Of a stretch of DNA of 38,657 nucleotides, positions 16,107-27,050 are shown piece after piece (within the stretch, counting starts at the first letter, position 1; every line of letters starts with the position of its first letter). The notes under the pieces are model-generated. The model searched no databases and was not told where the DNA came from. It worked only from the letters and a program-made list of their open reading frames with translations. The position numbers and the translations under genes were made by a program. Origin of the DNA: Salibacterium aidingense DSM 18341. GTDB taxonomy: Bacteria; Bacillota; Bacilli; Bacillales; Marinococcaceae. The stretch covers positions 1 through 38,657 of the forward strand of contig NZ_AUCI01000032.1 in NCBI RefSeq assembly GCF_000429685.1, written 5' to 3'.

Positions 16107-16698
16107 GTGTACCATCCCTTACAACCTAAAAATTCACAGAAAAAAGCAGTACAGCTTGGCCGCTCCCTTCTGTTCCACGATCCTATACTAGTGTATTATA
16201 ACAATTGATAGAGGAATCTATTTACTATTATACAATAATTATAGACTATTTCACGCTGATAAAAAAGGCAAGTCCATTTCCCACCTTGCAGTTAACAGGA
16301 TAAAGGGAGCTATTTAAAGATATTGATATAAAAGAGGAAATAGCTATAAATACTAATAAAAGCATATGGCCTGGAGGTTCTTCACCAAATACTGATCGAT
16401 CGTGTATTACTTTTTCACCTGATCCCTCACTGAATTATTTTGTTCTATTATAACACAAGAAAGAACGTCTGTTTCTTTCCTTTTTCTTCTCTATTCCGTC
16501 CTGCCTTCCATTCCGACCATCCTTGCGATTTCAATTCCATTACCGGCCTTAAAGACTTCCGGTTGATCAACTTTAACAGATCGAGGGATACCCTTCTGCT
16601 TGCCTTTTCAGATCTTAAATCTTATAGTGGCTGAGTTCATTATCTTCAAAATTATCCAACTTTTCGTATGTTCTTCTTTTTATTTCATGAATTATTAA
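16107..16698. other. Long intergenic region between divergent mqo and katG
   Basis: About 590 bp with no supported gene. The mqo-proximal part (16190-16260) is very A/T rich and probably holds its promoter. Part of 16265-16430 is open on the minus strand without a start or recognisable family. The only clear regulatory site is the PerR box that follows. Confidence 0.5.
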
Positions 16699-16713
16699 TT
16701 ATAATTATTATGA
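16699..16713. promoter_or_regulatory. PerR box upstream of katG
   Basis: TTATAATTATTATGA matches the Bacillus PerR consensus TTATAATNATTATAA at 13 of 14 defined bases. It is 89 bp before the katG ATG. Peroxide-induced derepression of katG is the expected outcome. Confidence 0.85.
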
Positions 16714-16783
16714 AAGAATGAATATTCTCTCTGGTGTGGTAAGTTCCATTCATTGGAGGTTTTATTCATTTATACTTATTTAA

Positions 16784-19009
<2,226 letters not shown>

Positions 19010-19015
19010 AATCCA

Positions 19016-19111
19016 CCCCTTGCAAGGGGCAGCACCTTACAAGGCTTCCTGATCTCAGCTCACATTTTAACGTGAGCTGCTGGTCAGAAGCCCATACAAG
19101 GTGCTTTTTTT
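19016..19111 (+). terminator. katG terminator: palindrome plus three-tier hairpin
   Basis: A 14-bp perfect palindrome CCCCTTGCAAGGGG (19016-19029) is followed by a nested structure. AGCACCTT (19031-19038) pairs with 19098-19105, GGCTTC (19043-19048) with GAAGCC (19087-19092), and CAGCTCAC (19056-19063) with GTGAGCTG (19072-19079). A T run follows (19106-19111). The outer stem plus T run is a good intrinsic terminator; the size is unusual and may reflect a dispersed repeat. Confidence 0.8.
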
Positions 19112-19278
19112 ATACGGTGAGATACCTTCACCATCCCTTCCAATTGTTGAACGTGGGGTCCGTTTTTATCAAACAACCAGCTCCATCTCTGATATGGATT
19201 TTTTACTCTATCTTATGACTGTTTTGCCAGTCGTGCCGGTCCAACGATATACACAGCAACAATCATTTCAGGTCCGTT

Positions 19279-20019
19279 CTATTCTGCCGGAAACTCACCA
19301 AATAAACGATGTAACCACGATACAGTTAAATCAAACCATTTTGAAAAATCAGAATCAATGAGTTGTTTCATTCCTGAAGAAGTAAGAGGCTTTGCTAAAG
19401 ATAGCCCATGCCTGCCCGACTGGAAAATATGAGATTCGAAAGGAATGTTATTTTGATGGAGAGCCTCCATAAATCGAAGGGAGTGTTTCACAGGGACACG
19501 CGCGTCTTCAAAACTAGTAAACAAGAAGGTTGGGGGAGTTTGATCATCGACTTCGTTGTCTACCGACGGGATAGAAAAAGCCAATGATATACCTGAAAGG
19601 ATGCAGGGATATCCGAGAATTAATGCATTTGGCCGAATTGTCCCCATGGTCCCCAGAGCCGCCGCCAGGTGACCACCGGCGGAAAAACCTGCGACTGCGA
19701 TTTTGTCCTTATTGACCCCCCATTGAGCCGCATAGTCTTTCAACCACTTTAAGGCTTTCTCTCCGTCGTTAAAGGCAGTCTCAAAGGAAGATGCTTCTCC
19801 AACAGAATACCGTAAGACAAAGGCATGGAACCCTTCTGCCAAGTAAGCCATGGCGATAGGTTCTGCTTCCCGGTCAGACGTATGATAATAGCCTCCCCCC
19901 GGCAGGATCAGTACAGCCGGCCGGTCCGTTATGTTAGCAAACTGAGTGGAGTTATCTAACAAATAAGTGGTCAGTGAAACTTCTGATGTTTTACGTATAT
20001 CCATTTTCTCAATTCTCAT
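19279..20019 (-). CDS. Alpha/beta hydrolase, esterase/acetyl-xylan-esterase-like
   Basis: 246 residues from the ATG at 20019, preceded by AAGGGTGG. Motifs: oxyanion region LILPGGGYYHTSDREAEP, nucleophile GFSAGGHLAA, acid in TSFEDARVPV, and catalytic His in FQSGRHGLS. This is the BD-FAE/acetylesterase group that deacetylates xylan or small esters. No signal peptide, so it acts in the cytoplasm. It is a single gene with no carbohydrate-utilisation neighbours on its strand. Substrate unknown. Confidence 0.87.
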   Translation of the reverse strand: MRIEKMDIRKTSEVSLTTYLLDNSTQFANITDRPAVLILPGGGYYHTSDREAEPIAMAYLAEGFHAFVLRYSVGEASSFETAFNDGEKALKWLKDYAAQWGVNKDKIAVAGFSAGGHLAAALGTMGTIRPNALILGYPCILSGISLAFSIPSVDNEVDDQTPPTFLFTSFEDARVPVKHSLRFMEALHQNNIPFESHIFQSGRHGLSLAKPLTSSGMKQLIDSDFSKWFDLTVSWLHRLFGEFPAE

Positions 20020-20207
20020 GTACACCCACCCTTTCGATGGTAATTAAATGCCGCTGCTGTTTCCATTACAATCCTTACTCTCTATAGCACCATGTTCTTC
20101 CTATTTGTGTTGATAACAATCAGAGATTCGACTCCCCGCCCCACAGGTACACTGGCTGTTTCTGCCATCCTGAAGCCGCCCTGCTCTTCAACAGAGAGTC
20201 TCGGCCG

Positions 20208-21038
20208 TCACTTTAGTGTTGCTCCTGAGATGAAGCCGCCGGAAACGTCTTTAACATTATGTACCACAATAAACGCATCAGGATCCACTTCTTTAATCAC
20301 TCGTTTCAGCTGCAGCAGCTTGTGTGTGTGAATAACAATATACAACACCCGGCGCTGTTCTTTCATGTATTCTCCTTCCCCATAAAATACGGTTGCGCTG
20401 GAAGCCAGATCGTGCGTAATCCGCTTGGATATCTCTTCAGAATACGGCGAAACGATGTTGAGCGCTTTTTTCGAATCAAAACCGCCAAGCACGAAATCCG
20501 TAACGACCTTGCCAACGTACAGGGTAATCAGGGTATACATCGTATATACAGGGCCGATAATGAATATCCCCGCGATCACAACAGCCGCATCAAGGGCAAG
20601 TGTTGTGCCGGTCAGATCCCAGCCCAGCTGCTGATTAAAGACACGGGCTAGAATGGACGTGCCGCCAACCGAACTTCCTGCCTGATAAATAAAACCAAAA
20701 CCAATGCCGGTTATAATTCCGGCAAAAATCGCCGCAAGCAGCGTATCTTCTATCGGTTGAGCGTACATATCTTCAAAAACCCAGATAAAAAAGGAGAATA
20801 ACAGCACATTAAAAATCGTTTTATACACCATATGCCGAGGCAGGTAACGAATACCAATCCCTAAAAGCATCACGAATATAATCGGCGTGGAAATGCTGGG
20901 AGAAATGCCGAGACTGTAGTAAATAAGCAAGGACATACCAACAATGCCGCCTTCGGCAATCGAGTTTGGCATCGCAAGCTGCGTCACAGCCAGTGCAAAC
21001 AGCAGCGTCCCGATAATAATATAAATCGTGTTTTTCAT
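20208..21038 (-). CDS. YitT family membrane protein with DUF2179 domain
   Basis: 276 residues. Five to six membrane segments (about 5-190) with AEGGIVGMSLLIYY and YQAGSSVGGTSILARVFNQ, both typical of the YitT family, then a C-terminal cytoplasmic DUF2179 domain (about 215-270: RVLYIVIHTHKLLQLKRVIK, DPDAFIVVHNVKDVSGG). GGGAG precedes the ATG. Family function is not established. Preceded by a strong terminator, so it is transcribed separately from the exporter genes. Confidence 0.9.
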   Translation of the reverse strand: MKNTIYIIIGTLLFALAVTQLAMPNSIAEGGIVGMSLLIYYSLGISPSISTPIIFVMLLGIGIRYLPRHMVYKTIFNVLLFSFFIWVFEDMYAQPIEDTLLAAIFAGIITGIGFGFIYQAGSSVGGTSILARVFNQQLGWDLTGTTLALDAAVVIAGIFIIGPVYTMYTLITLYVGKVVTDFVLGGFDSKKALNIVSPYSEEISKRITHDLASSATVFYGEGEYMKEQRRVLYIVIHTHKLLQLKRVIKEVDPDAFIVVHNVKDVSGGFISGATLK

Positions 21039-21083
21039 ATTCGTACTCCCTTCTCCCTATTCTCGAAAAAACGAATAGAGCGT

Positions 21084-21126
21084 AAAAAAAGAAACCATCC
21101 TCTGATTTTTCGATAAGGATGATTTC
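21084..21126 (-). terminator. Terminator after the ABC-2 exporter genes
   Basis: On the minus strand GAAATCATCCT (21116-21126) pairs with AGGATGGTTTC (21091-21101) at 10 of 11 positions, directly followed by a run of seven T residues. It separates the exporter genes from the YitT-family gene. Confidence 0.75.
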
Positions 21127-21312
21127 TTATCTTTTCCCATCATAGCACAACCTATTGCCTCTTCCAATCGTCCTTCCTTTCATGCATCATTGCGCAGAGT
21201 CTATGGAGGAAAATCGAAAAGACACCGAGACGAAAGACATTATACACAGCCCCCTCCCCCAAGGGGTTCAGCTATTTCGGCAGGGAGCGTCATTTCCCGG
21301 GAAATGATAACA

Positions 21313-22026
21313 TTATTCCCCGTCAAACGTTCTTCTCCTGTAAACAGCTACAGTCAACACAACCATGACTGCCATCCAAACGGCCATAATGCCTAACTCA
21401 CCAGCTACCTCTTCAAATGAAGCACCACTCTCTACGGCCTGAGCCATAATTTCCAATTGGAAATTAGGCAGGTACTCAATAAACATAAGAGCTTCATATT
21501 CCTGAATCAATTCGATCAACAACGTCCCCATCCCAAATATAAACATGATTGGCAAAATCACAACCGACGCTTCCATTAATGAACGAGTCAGCAGACCAAG
21601 CATGGTCCCCATCGCTACATAAAAAATAAGGGTAACCAAAAGAGCTATCGAAATAATAGGCAGCCCTTCAGGGGTATAACCGGTGATTCTCATACACACA
21701 ATTAAGGTTATGAGTGTTAATAGTACACTGACAAGGCTTTTTCCCGTGAGTATTTCTGCAGTGGAGGCCGGCGACATCATCAGCCCTCTAAGTGTATTTT
21801 TCTCCTTTTCCTCCGCTATCAGGGCACATTGTACAAAAGCCGCAACCGTTGCAAACGCCAGATTGACCACAAGATAGTGTATTTCAAGGGGAGTATTGCC
21901 GCTTCTTGCAAACACAGCAGCCATGAAAATAGGCACCACTACTGTAGAGAGCACATACATATTTTTGGATAGGTCCTTCAGATCTTTATTCAATATGGCA
22001 TAAATGCGCTTCAGTGAAGATGTCAT
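21313..22026 (-). CDS. ABC-2 type exporter permease
   Basis: 237 residues with six predicted membrane segments and the cytoplasmic EEKEKNTLRGLMMSPASTAEILTGK stretch split across the first loop (about 72-96), typical of ABC-2 permeases of drug or polyether exporters. The reading frame is intact. Its ATG overlaps the end of the ATPase frame as ATGA once that frame's shifts are corrected, so the two were translationally coupled. Because the ATPase is broken, the permease is probably inactive unless another ATPase serves it. Confidence 0.85.
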   Translation of the reverse strand: MTSSLKRIYAILNKDLKDLSKNMYVLSTVVVPIFMAAVFARSGNTPLEIHYLVVNLAFATVAAFVQCALIAEEKEKNTLRGLMMSPASTAEILTGKSLVSVLLTLITLIVCMRITGYTPEGLPIISIALLVTLIFYVAMGTMLGLLTRSLMEASVVILPIMFIFGMGTLLIELIQEYEALMFIEYLPNFQLEIMAQAVESGASFEEVAGELGIMAVWMAVMVVLTVAVYRRRTFDGE

Positions 22027-22693
22027 ACCAATTCCCTCCCAGTAAGGTCCACAAAGATATCGCCTAAGGTAGGCTCATTCGTATAAAACAGATTCAACGG
22101 CTCCCATTTTCAGCCAGTCATACATGTCTTGCGCACTTTCCGGTCCTTTGGACAATATTTTTTTCTCTCCTCCACTCAACTCCACCGTTATAGTGTTATC
22201 GGAATATTGCCGTCTGAGGGCTTTGGGGACCCCAAGAAGCTGCACACTGCCTTTGTTCAAAAAAGCCACCCGGTCACACAGTAATTCTGCTTCATACATA
22301 TCATGCGTGGTTAAAAAAATCGTCGTCCCCTTTTTATTCAGCTCTCGCAACCCATCATGAATATGCTGGGAATTTGCCGGGTCCAGAGCAGCTGTAGGTT
22401 CATCAAGAAAAAGCAGTTCAGGTTCGTGGAGAAACGCTCTTGCCAAAAGCACCCGCTGTGTCATTCCTTTCGAAAACTTTGCCACTTGTTTTTCCGGCTT
22501 CTGTCAGATTGACAATCTCCAGTACCTTATCTATTCTATTATCTTTTTGGGAAATTCCATAAAGATCGGCGTAGAGCCTTAAATTGTCATACACGCTAAG
22601 CCGCTGGTACAATCCGCTCGTATCGGTCATGAGCGGAAAGACGCCCATATGTTGATATCGTTTTTCCACACCCTCTATTTTTAAATACGTCAA
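22023..22693 (-). pseudogene. ABC exporter ATPase pseudogene (Walker A deleted, two frameshifts)
   Basis: TTG start with GGAGG six bases upstream. MTYLKIEGVEKRYQ runs directly into HMGVFPLMTDTSGLYQRL, so about 60-70 residues including Walker A are missing in frame. A first shift occurs in AAAAAC near 22488: removing one A restores AGKQVAKFSKGMTQR, the pre-signature region. After Walker B (LLFLDEPT) and the H-loop (LTTHD) a second shift sits in TTTT near 22083. Removing one T restores VYTNEPTLGDIFVDLTGREL and an ATGA overlap with the permease. Both shifts are single extra bases in homopolymers, so sequencing error is possible for them, but not for the deletion. Confidence 0.85.
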
Positions 22694-22798
22694 TTAAATC
22701 CTCCGCTCCCGGTTTTCCCAAAATAATACACCCTAGTTATAGTGAATAATACCCGATCAATCGACGCAGGATAAGAATGATCCCTCGTCCTATCCATT

Positions 22799-22822
22799 CA
22801 TTCATCAAACGTTTGATGAATG
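22799..22822. promoter_or_regulatory. 24-bp perfect palindrome, TetR-type operator candidate
   Basis: CATTCATCAAAC and GTTTGATGAATG (22799-22810, 22811-22822) form an uninterrupted palindrome about 105 bp upstream of the exporter ATPase start. Size and position fit a TetR-family operator for a drug exporter. No TetR gene lies in the window. Cruciform or terminator use is less likely since no T run follows. Confidence 0.55.
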
Positions 22823-22874
22823 GTGATTTCCTTTCAAACCAAATTGGTACCTATTAAAATTATATGTAAATACT

Positions 22875-22923
22875 AAGGGGCTGTACATAAGGTTTCTATC
22901 CCCTGCCTTATGCCCAGCCCCTT
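22875..22923. terminator. Two-tier hairpin downstream of the ABC half-transporter
   Basis: AAGGGGCTG (22875-22883) pairs perfectly with CAGCCCCTT (22915-22923), and inside it ATAAGG (22887-22892) with CCTTAT (22906-22911). The T run is on the plus-strand side; the minus strand has only a short one. It is positioned to end minus-strand transcription of the half-transporter, and may also be a dispersed repeat. Confidence 0.55.
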
Positions 22924-22931
22924 TTTTGTTT

Positions 22932-24650
22932 CTATATATACGTGAACTGCGCCTCCTGAAGATTTGCATAGTGTCCGCCGCGCTGCAGCAGCTCTTCATG
23001 GGTTCCTTGTTCTTCGATCCCTTCCGGTGTCACGACAATTATCCTGTCAGCGTGACGGATAGTCGCGAGACGATGAGCAATGATCAACGTCGTTCTACCT
23101 TCCGCCAGTTCATAAAGGGAACGTTGAATCGACGCTTCTGTTTCTGTATCCAGGGCGGAAGTTGCTTCATCCAAAATCAAAATGGGCGGGTTTTTCAAAA
23201 ACATTCGCGCAATCGAAAGACGCTGTTTCTGTCCGCCGGACAATTTCACCCCGCGTTCGCCGACAATCGTATCCAGCCCCTCCGGCTGGTCCTGTACAAA
23301 AGATTCCAGTTCTGCGCGGCGGGCGGCTTCCCATACTTTTTCGTCGTCTGCGTCTAATTTGCCGTAACGAATATTGTCCCGCAGGGTCCCCGAAAACATG
23401 AAGACATCCTGCTGGACGATGCCGATCTGACTCCGCAGCGAGGAAAGCTGAATGTCGCGGATCTCCCTCCCATCTACGGTAATCGATCCGTCCTGGATCT
23501 CATAAAAACGGGGAAGCAGGCTGCACAGCGTCGTTTTTCCGGCACCGGACGGGCCGACAAAGGCCACAGTCTCCCCAGGTCTAATAGAAAGATCGATCCC
23601 ATCAAGCACAGGCCGCTCCTCTTCATAGCCAAAACGGACACCGCTGTACACGATATTTCCTTTCGCGTCATGAAGCGGTTTCGCACCCGGGCGGTCCACG
23701 ATATCCGGTTCTGTATCCAGCAGCGCAATATAACGTTTGAAGCCGGCATAGCCTTTCGGATAACTTTCAATAATAGCATTAATTTTTTCAATCGGACGGA
23801 AAAAGATATTTGTTAATAAAATAAAAGCCATGAAATCTCCAATCGATAATTCTCCCTGCACAATAAAATAAGCGCCGCATAAAAGCACGAAAAGGGTCAT
23901 GATCCGCATCATCATATAACTAAGGGAAGTGTTCAAGCCCATCACGCGGTACGACCAGATTTTCGCGTCTTTAAAACGCTGGTTGTCCCGTTGAAATAAC
24001 CTGCGCTCGTGCTTTTCGTTCGCGAAGGCCTGTACGAGACGGATGCCTCCTATCGTATCTTCCACCCGCGCGTTAAAATCAGCCATCCGCTTCAGCATAA
24101 ATTTCATAGCCGCTGTCATACGGCGGTGGCAGTAAATGATGATAAAAATGAGCGGCGGTACCACCAGAAAAGTGAGCAGGGCCAGTTTGACATTGATATA
24201 TAACATGACGCCGAAGGAGCCGAATAATGTCATCAATGCAATAAATACGTCCTCCGGCCCGTGATGGGCGACTTCGCCGATTTCAAACAAATCGTTTGTC
24301 AAATTGGAAAGCAGATGACCGGTTTTATTATTGTCATAATAGGTAAAGGAAAGCCGCTGGACATGATCAAACAGCTCGGCCCGCATATCGGTTTCAATGT
24401 TAATCCCAAGACGGTGGCCCCAGTAAGTCACCACAAAATGGGCGCCGGTGTTACATATATAAATGAAAAAAAGGGCGGCACACGCCCAGAGGATAACCGA
24501 GATATTCCCCTGCGGGAGCAAGGTATCAACGACATGGTTAACAACAAGTGGAAACGCCAGATCCAACAGGGCAACAAACACCGCACAGGCAAAGGTCAGC
24601 GTGAATAATTTCTTATAGGGTTTATAGTAGGCAAAAAAGCGGCGCAGCAT
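22932..24650 (-). CDS. Exporter-fold ABC half-transporter, Fur-associated
   Basis: 572 residues from the ATG at 24650, preceded by GGGGGAGAGG; an upstream in-frame start (24683) lacks a site. Six membrane segments occupy about 10-300, then a full ATPase: Walker A GPSGAGKTT, Q-loop GIVQQDVFMFSG, signature LSGGQKQR, Walker B ILILDEATSALD, H-loop IIAHRLATI. It is the MsbA/MdlB/multidrug type and would act as a homodimer. A Fur box overlaps its promoter, and the gene is divergent from a siderophore importer, so a role in siderophore export, or import as in IrtAB/YbtPQ-like systems, is plausible. Confidence 0.88.
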   Translation of the reverse strand: MLRRFFAYYKPYKKLFTLTFACAVFVALLDLAFPLVVNHVVDTLLPQGNISVILWACAALFFIYICNTGAHFVVTYWGHRLGINIETDMRAELFDHVQRLSFTYYDNNKTGHLLSNLTNDLFEIGEVAHHGPEDVFIALMTLFGSFGVMLYINVKLALLTFLVVPPLIFIIIYCHRRMTAAMKFMLKRMADFNARVEDTIGGIRLVQAFANEKHERRLFQRDNQRFKDAKIWSYRVMGLNTSLSYMMMRIMTLFVLLCGAYFIVQGELSIGDFMAFILLTNIFFRPIEKINAIIESYPKGYAGFKRYIALLDTEPDIVDRPGAKPLHDAKGNIVYSGVRFGYEEERPVLDGIDLSIRPGETVAFVGPSGAGKTTLCSLLPRFYEIQDGSITVDGREIRDIQLSSLRSQIGIVQQDVFMFSGTLRDNIRYGKLDADDEKVWEAARRAELESFVQDQPEGLDTIVGERGVKLSGGQKQRLSIARMFLKNPPILILDEATSALDTETEASIQRSLYELAEGRTTLIIAHRLATIRHADRIIVVTPEGIEEQGTHEELLQRGGHYANLQEAQFTYI

Positions 24651-24684
24651 CGTCCTCTCCCCCTTGCATATATATCGATACATT

Positions 24685-24711
24685 GCAAATGATTATCATT
24701 CTCCTATCATA
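24685..24711 (-). promoter_or_regulatory. Fur box and -10 element of the ABC half-transporter
   Basis: Positions 24685-24703 match the 19-bp Fur consensus GATAATGATTATCATTATC at 16 of 19 bases, with an intact core TGATTATCATT. A TATGAT -10 element (24706-24711, minus strand) lies just upstream of it, so Fur would cover the start of transcription. No clear -35 hexamer. Confidence 0.7.
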
Positions 24712-24794
24712 GCATAATCATAAGCTTCTTCTATACCATTTTCTTATAAATTCTACCTCCCTAATGAGAATTGCTAAAAGAACGGTAGGTTCAA

Positions 24795-24846
24795 TTGACA
24801 ACTTGCCAAAAGGTGTATACAATAATTGATAATGATTATCATTATT
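24795..24846 (+). promoter_or_regulatory. Siderophore-uptake promoter with Fur box
   Basis: TTGACA (24795-24800), 17-bp spacer, TACAAT (24818-24823), then a Fur box at 24828-24846 matching the 19-bp consensus at 18 of 19 bases over the transcription start. This is strong iron-dependent repression architecture. Confidence 0.9.
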
Positions 24847-24919
24847 GAAAATGCACTCGCGTTCTAGATTGTTATTTCATTACGGTAATACATATTCATT
24901 AAAAAGGCGGGGATAGGAA

Positions 24920-26020
24920 ATGTTTGCTAAACGAACGATTTCATCAAGTGTGTTACTTATTTTGGCAGGTTTATTAATTGTACTGGCTGGCTGTTCCAGC
25001 GAGTCCACCGGTACAACATCTGGATCCAATTCAGCAGAACAGGAATCAGAAAGTAACGAAACCTCCGGCTCAGAAACCTCCGATACGAATGATTCAGCGT
25101 TAGAAGAGCCAATTGTGATCGAGCATGCTTTTGGCGAAACGGTTATAGAAGAAAAACCTGAAAGAGTAGCGACAATTCAATGGGGGAACCAGGACACAGC
25201 TCTTGCACTGGGAGTAGTACCTGTAGGCTTTTCGGCAGCGAACTACGGTATCACAGACGAGAACGGTCTTTTACCGTGGACGGCGGAAAAAGTTGAGGAA
25301 CTTGGCGAAAACAACCCCAACGTATTTCAGGATACAGACGGTCTTGATTTTGAGGCTATTTCCGCTTCCAATCCAGATGTCATCCTCGCCGCTTATTCCG
25401 GCATAACCCAGGAAGATTATGATATTTTAAGCGATATTGCGCCGGTTGTGGCATATCCCGAATCTCCCTGGACCACCTCTTGGCAGGACCAGATTACAAT
25501 GAATGCTAAAGGGATGGGCATGGAGAAAGAAGGCGAGCAACTCGTGGAGGACACGGAGAGTTTAATTAGTGAAAAGGTGAAAGAATACCCTGAAATGCAA
25601 GGACAGAAAATAGTCTGGGCTAACTTCTCGGCTGAGGACCTGTCTGAATTTCATATTTATACCCCAGCTGATTCCCGCGGCTCTTTTCTGACCGAAGAAC
25701 TGGGCATGGAATATCCTGAGAGTGTGAAAGAAATGATCGATGATGAGAGCAGCTTCTCCTTGAGTGTAAGCGCTGAAAACGCGGACGTACTGAACGAGGC
25801 GGATCTCATCATAGGATACGGCGATGAAAACCTCCTTGAAGCTGTTCAAGCGGATTCACGCCTTGGACAAATTCCTGCAATGGAGAGAGGTTCTGTTGCG
25901 TTCATTGGAGACGGAACGGTGCTTGCAGCTTCCGGGACCCCGAGTGCGCTCTCCATCCCTTATACCATTGATGATTACCTGGAGTTAATTGGAGATGCCA
26001 TTTCTAACATCGAGGAGTAG
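24920..26020 (+). CDS. Iron-siderophore ABC transporter substrate-binding lipoprotein
   Basis: 366 residues. The lipoprotein signal ends at the VLAGC lipobox (Cys24 or 25), followed by a Ser/Glu-rich linker of about 40 residues. The type III (FecB/FhuD) binding fold shows IEHAFGETVIEEKPERVATI, NPDVILAAYSGI and a C-terminal IPYTIDDYLELIGDAI. The acidic linker fits a salt-tolerant organism. First gene of a four-gene operon with two permeases and an ATPase under a Fur box. The siderophore (hydroxamate, catecholate or carboxylate) cannot be told from sequence. Confidence 0.92.
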   Translation: MFAKRTISSSVLLILAGLLIVLAGCSSESTGTTSGSNSAEQESESNETSGSETSDTNDSALEEPIVIEHAFGETVIEEKPERVATIQWGNQDTALALGVVPVGFSAANYGITDENGLLPWTAEKVEELGENNPNVFQDTDGLDFEAISASNPDVILAAYSGITQEDYDILSDIAPVVAYPESPWTTSWQDQITMNAKGMGMEKEGEQLVEDTESLISEKVKEYPEMQGQKIVWANFSAEDLSEFHIYTPADSRGSFLTEELGMEYPESVKEMIDDESSFSLSVSAENADVLNEADLIIGYGDENLLEAVQADSRLGQIPAMERGSVAFIGDGTVLAASGTPSALSIPYTIDDYLELIGDAISNIEE

Positions 26021-27050
26021 AGAACGGAAAAAAAAGGATTGGCAAATTACCCATTTCCCTAAGCATTTGACGATAGTATTAGTCCTCTCTGTTGTACTGC
26101 TCGGAGCATGTGTGCTGGCTTCTCTCATTTTTGGGGCACGTCTGGTCACACAGGATCAGCTGATAGCCGGATTGTTTCATTCGAACATTGACTCTTACGG
26201 AGCAACCGTCGTCCGCGAACGAATCCCCCGGACAGTGTTTAGTTTGTGCTGCGGTGCGGCTCTTGGCGTGTCCGGCGCCCTGATGCAGGCGGTTACCCGC
26301 AATCCTATCGCCGACCCGAGCATATTGGGAGTAAATACAGGTGCATCTTTGTTTGTGGTCAGCGGAATAGCTTTTTTGAACATAAGCACCGCCGGACAAT
26401 ATATATGGCTGGCGATAGCAGGAGCAATGATCACTGCCGTTTTCGTCTATGGCATCGGCTCGATGGGGCGTGACGGTGCGACTCCTCTGAAGCTTGTCCT
26501 GGCGGGGGCAGCCACAAGTGCTGCCCTTTCCTCCCTGGTAAGTGCCATCATGATTCCGCGTACCAATGTTATGGATCAATTCAGGTTTTGGCAGGTAGGC
26601 AGTGTCGGAGCGGGAAACTGGAGTGCGATTACTACTTTTCTTCCGTTTCTTATTATCGGCCTTGTGGTGGCGGTTCTTTCGGCGTCAGCGCTCAATGCGC
26701 TGGCATTGGGGGATGAGGTTGCCACCGGGCAGGGTGTGCGGACGGGCATACTAAGACTGATTGCAGCTTTTGCCGGTGTTATTCTTTGCGGAGCCACGAC
26801 GGCGCTGGCCGGACCTATTGGTTTTATCGGGCTTTTATCCGCCCATCTTATACGTTTGGTTCTGGGCCCTGATCTGCGTTTTATTATTCCGATGTCTGCC
26901 GTGGCAGGAGCTATCATATTAACGATATCCGATGTGAGCGGCAGACTCATCGGGAGTCCCGGAGAACTTGAGGCAGGGGTCGTTACCGCATTTATAGGGG
27001 CTCCGCTTTTGATTTTATTAGCTGTGAGAATGAAGGTTCGTTCCATATGA
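25995..27050 (+). CDS. FecCD-family iron-siderophore permease (first subunit)
   Basis: About 351 residues, nine to ten membrane segments. FecCD signatures: RIPRTVFSLCCGAALGVSGALMQ split over about 75-97, RNPIADPSILGVNTGA, and the coupling-helix region GPIGFIGLLSAHLIR near 270-284. It overlaps the binding-protein gene by 26 bp. I chose the ATG at 25995; an in-frame TTG at 25989 is possible. Neither has an ideal ribosome binding site, so translational coupling is likely. Confidence 0.92.
   Translation: MPFLTSRSRERKKKDWQITHFPKHLTIVLVLSVVLLGACVLASLIFGARLVTQDQLIAGLFHSNIDSYGATVVRERIPRTVFSLCCGAALGVSGALMQAVTRNPIADPSILGVNTGASLFVVSGIAFLNISTAGQYIWLAIAGAMITAVFVYGIGSMGRDGATPLKLVLAGAATSAALSSLVSAIMIPRTNVMDQFRFWQVGSVGAGNWSAITTFLPFLIIGLVVAVLSASALNALALGDEVATGQGVRTGILRLIAAFAGVILCGATTALAGPIGFIGLLSAHLIRLVLGPDLRFIIPMSAVAGAIILTISDVSGRLIGSPGELEAGVVTAFIGAPLLILLAVRMKVRSI

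Noticed and set aside
16440-16634. 64-codon plus-strand ORF upstream of katG
   Set aside because: No ribosome binding site or recognisable motif; probably chance in a long intergenic region.
21251-21266. CCCCT/AAGGGG mini-hairpin near the end of the ABC-2 permease gene
   Set aside because: Very short stem and no T run; the real terminator is at 21084-21126.
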